DNA of 30,999 nt from a virus. The notes under the pieces are model-generated. The model did not search any database. It saw nothing but the letters and a program-made list of their open reading frames with translations, and was not told the DNA's origin. Position 1 is the stretch's first letter; the number at the start of each line of letters is the position of its first letter. The translations under genes were made by a program, and so were the position numbers. Of this stretch, positions 28,973 through 30,999 are shown in pieces. The stretch lies in the IMG/VR virus record IMGVR_UViG_3300049489_000453, positions 1 through 30,999 of that record; one strand, given 5' to 3'.

Positions 28973-30912
28973 GCGCACGAGATAGAAAGCCGTGGAAAAC
29001 GGCAACAAGTATCACTCAATCCCTTTTGGATTATTGCCAAGATAATCTTTTAAACGGCATGGAATCCATTATAGAAATAACCGCGCCAGATGGGTCAACT
29101 ATTCGAGCCAGTGATAGGAATAAATATGTAGGTGAGCACTTTTATGAGGCTTTAACAAACTTCCCAAACGTTACGAGAACGGTCGGAGATTGGCTTGGGT
29201 CTAGCTTGGTATTTTCTGAAATTGATTTTGAGCTTTCAAACGTGGACGGGCGATTCAATAAGTTTTTGCCAGAAGGAAATGATTTTGGAACTTGGGTAAA
29301 TTTACCAGTTATTTTAAAGATCGGACTTGCCGAGCAAGCAGCAACTTATTTGACGGTATTTAAGGGAAATATTACAAACGAAGGCGGATTTTCTAGGTCT
29401 ACCAAAAGCATCAAGATAAAGGCTAGAAACGAACTAGAAAAGGTAAACGCGAGTTTTCCAACGGTAGTTTTTACAAACCTTTCGCATCCAAAATCAAACG
29501 AATCATTATGGGGAAAACATATTCCAATAGTCTACGGGGATTGGACCGTTGAAGTAACAAACGGAGCGGCTAGTTTGCCTGCATTGGTAACAAACGGAGC
29601 TGATCTTTTAGTAAACAGTAAACAGGTCCCGGTCACGGTTACGAACGGATCACCAGCAATTTTTACCAGTGTAAGGCATCGACTAGATATCGGAGATTCT
29701 ATTTTATTGGCTACGTCTGGAACTTTACCGACCGGGGTGACGCCAGGCAAAAAGTGGGTAATATCCGTGCCGACAGTCGATACTTTGACGCTCTCAGATA
29801 CTAGCGGCGGTCCACAGATAAACGCTTCTGGCGCACAATCTGGCTCACATACTTTAGAAAGAGATCCGAGCGATGCCCTAGAAAATGTCAAATTAACCAT
29901 TTCAATAAATGATTTAATAAGCCTAGACACTTCTAAAGTATTTTTAAGACGAGGAGATTTTTATTATAGAATCCCACAGGCTTTAATAGTCAACGTGGGG
30001 TCTGGAAACAAAACTTTTGAGATTGATCAAGACGATGCCTCATTTCAGATTGAGGGCGAAAACTGGAAATACGACGAGTCAGACGAGTTTTTTGTTTTGG
30101 CTAAAGGCAAAGACCTAAGCGCGTATACTGATAACCCGGTCTGGATTGCCAGGGATATTATGATTACTTACGGTGGTCTTGTTTCTGGCGACTTTAACGG
30201 CACATGGAACAGTTTTAGGGACAAGGCGAGCGTTTCAAGTACCAAGGCTAGGGCATACCTATTTGAAGAACAAAACGCCATGGAGTACGCAATATCGCTT
30301 CTAGAACAGGTCCAACTTGAACCATTTGTGGACCGAGATCTTGACTTTTCTTTGAACAGCTTACAGTTTGACGACTGGACAGCAAACCCAAGCTTTAAAC
30401 TTAGAAACTGGGATCTTGAAAAAGATTCTTTTCAATTGTCGATCGACCAGAGAAACAATTTTAACCGGGTCAGGGCAGCCTACAATTATTTACCCGATAA
30501 GGCCGACAATGCGTGGTCTACGGGATATTTTAGAAATCAAAATGCAATTACGCAGCAAGGTTCTACTGATACAAAAGTAATCATTTACCCGAACCTTTAC
30601 CAAAGGGATCGAGTCGAATATTTTGCAAAAGAAACCCTAAAACTTGCAAGCGCGTTTCGAGAAGTCATAACCTGCACGGTTACGCCAAGAGCCTTTTTAT
30701 TAGACATTTCAAATTTTGTTGCACTTAATGTTCAAATAGGATCTTCAAAATTTGAAAACGTACCGGCGATGATTCGTGACTTGGGCTACGACCCGGCAAA
30801 CTTAAAATTGACGCTTACCTTGTGGGCAATGACCATGATCCCTTTCCCTGGTTATGTTCCTGGCAATCCTGGAACGGTCGGGGGATACAATGCGACAATT
30901 ACAGCGGAATGA
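28969..30912 (+). CDS. tail tip / hub protein with inserted beta module
   Basis: This encodes 647 residues, coupled by ATGA to the previous gene. The N-terminal 190 residues are strand-rich with LVFSEIDFELSNVDGRFNKF and a VFKGNITNEGG block, resembling hub or minor tail proteins that set up the tip. Residues 220-297 form a separable module (IFTSVRHRLDIGDSILLATS, GTLPTGVTPGKKWVISV, DTLTLSDTSGGPQI) that recurs as a mobile domain in many phage tail proteins. The C-terminal part (320-647) has the NFNRVRAAYNYLPDK segment and an ALNVQIGSSKFENVPAMIRD strand region like gp27/gpJ-type hubs. It probably seals the tube and carries receptor-binding or puncturing components. Confidence 0.65.
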   Translation: MSARDRKPWKTATSITQSLLDYCQDNLLNGMESIIEITAPDGSTIRASDRNKYVGEHFYEALTNFPNVTRTVGDWLGSSLVFSEIDFELSNVDGRFNKFLPEGNDFGTWVNLPVILKIGLAEQAATYLTVFKGNITNEGGFSRSTKSIKIKARNELEKVNASFPTVVFTNLSHPKSNESLWGKHIPIVYGDWTVEVTNGAASLPALVTNGADLLVNSKQVPVTVTNGSPAIFTSVRHRLDIGDSILLATSGTLPTGVTPGKKWVISVPTVDTLTLSDTSGGPQINASGAQSGSHTLERDPSDALENVKLTISINDLISLDTSKVFLRRGDFYYRIPQALIVNVGSGNKTFEIDQDDASFQIEGENWKYDESDEFFVLAKGKDLSAYTDNPVWIARDIMITYGGLVSGDFNGTWNSFRDKASVSSTKARAYLFEEQNAMEYAISLLEQVQLEPFVDRDLDFSLNSLQFDDWTANPSFKLRNWDLEKDSFQLSIDQRNNFNRVRAAYNYLPDKADNAWSTGYFRNQNAITQQGSTDTKVIIYPNLYQRDRVEYFAKETLKLASAFREVITCTVTPRAFLLDISNFVALNVQIGSSKFENVPAMIRDLGYDPANLKLTLTLWAMTMIPFPGYVPGNPGTVGGYNATITAE

Positions 30913-30920
30913 TTTATAAT
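30892..30920 (+). promoter_or_regulatory. candidate promoter for the next tail gene
   Basis: GCGACA (30892-30897, four of six matches to the -35 consensus) and a perfect TATAAT (30915-30920) are separated by the optimal 17 bases, overlapping the stop of the preceding gene. Confidence 0.4.
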
Positions 30921-30948
30921 TAAAAAGCTAGAATTTGAAAGGAATCAA

Positions 30949-30999
30949 ATGGCCGTAAATCTTTTTATATGCGAAACCCTAGCAAATTCAAACACGACC
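30949..30999 (+). CDS. start of a further tail gene (partial)
   Basis: ATG 30949 follows GAAAGGA with normal spacing and opens a frame of 17 codons (MAVNLFICETLANSNTT) that runs off the right edge. The gene follows the hub gene and has its own candidate promoter, so it is probably a tail-tip or fibre component. Too little is visible to assign a function. Confidence 0.6.
   Translation, partial: MAVNLFICETLANSNTT

Noticed and set aside
1-30999. CRISPR array, diversity-generating retroelement or insertion sequence
   Set aside because: No regularly spaced short repeats, no reverse transcriptase or template/variable repeat pair, and no transposase or terminal inverted repeats were seen.
1-30999. 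Stop-codon reassignment
   Set aside because: TAA, TAG and TGA all occur as sensible gene ends, and core genes are open in the standard code.

Overview
The window is a continuous piece of a double-stranded DNA tailed bacteriophage (or an intact prophage). It carries a nearly complete packaging, head and long-tail module of siphovirus type: a terminase pair, an HK97-type portal, protease and capsid protein, connector and tail-completion proteins, a tail tube, a frameshifted tail chaperone pair, a tape measure of about 1,480 residues, and the first tail-tip genes. Base composition is moderately AT-rich. Almost every gene has a Shine-Dalgarno sequence of GGAG/AGGA type, and many starts overlap the previous stop (ATGA, TAATG), so the host uses ordinary bacterial initiation. 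The host cannot be named. A small exported protein with a beta-rich, tryptophan-ending C-terminus hints at a Gram-negative host, but this is weak evidence.

Positions 1-3050 hold the tail of an unknown gene, two small related proteins, an endolysin-like amidase with an N-terminal Ig-like domain, a small coiled-coil protein and a ParB-like/DNA methyltransferase fusion. All are packed head to tail and closed by two tandem terminators. Positions 3051-7370 are an accessory region. It holds small unknown genes, an exported 112-residue protein coupled to a membrane glycosyltransferase of the processive cellulose/hyaluronan-synthase type, a protein with a hydrophobic C-terminus, a small helical protein, and the only leftward gene, an HNH-like endonuclease made of two tandem copies of one domain. 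Several hairpins and terminators separate these units.

Positions 7371-30999 form the late operon. After a terminator and a palindrome next to a TATAAT box come a metallophosphoesterase, an HExxH protein, a small beta protein, TerS, TerL, a CsrA-like small protein, a portal fused to a MuF-type domain, a prohead protease with a scaffold-like C-terminal part that has its own internal start, and the capsid protein, which also has a well-placed internal start. Three beta-rich proteins follow, two of them related fibre/adhesin-like proteins (one polyglycine-rich), at a position that suggests capsid-borne fibres. Next come a membrane-anchored YiiX-like cysteine hydrolase, the connector series and the tail genes.

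The points most worth a second look are the glycosyltransferase cassette with its hairpin-masked ribosome site, the Nu3-like internal scaffold start, the head-fibre paralogues, the YiiX-like hydrolase and CsrA-like protein inside the morphogenesis operon, and the A9 frameshift leading into a cysteine-cluster domain.
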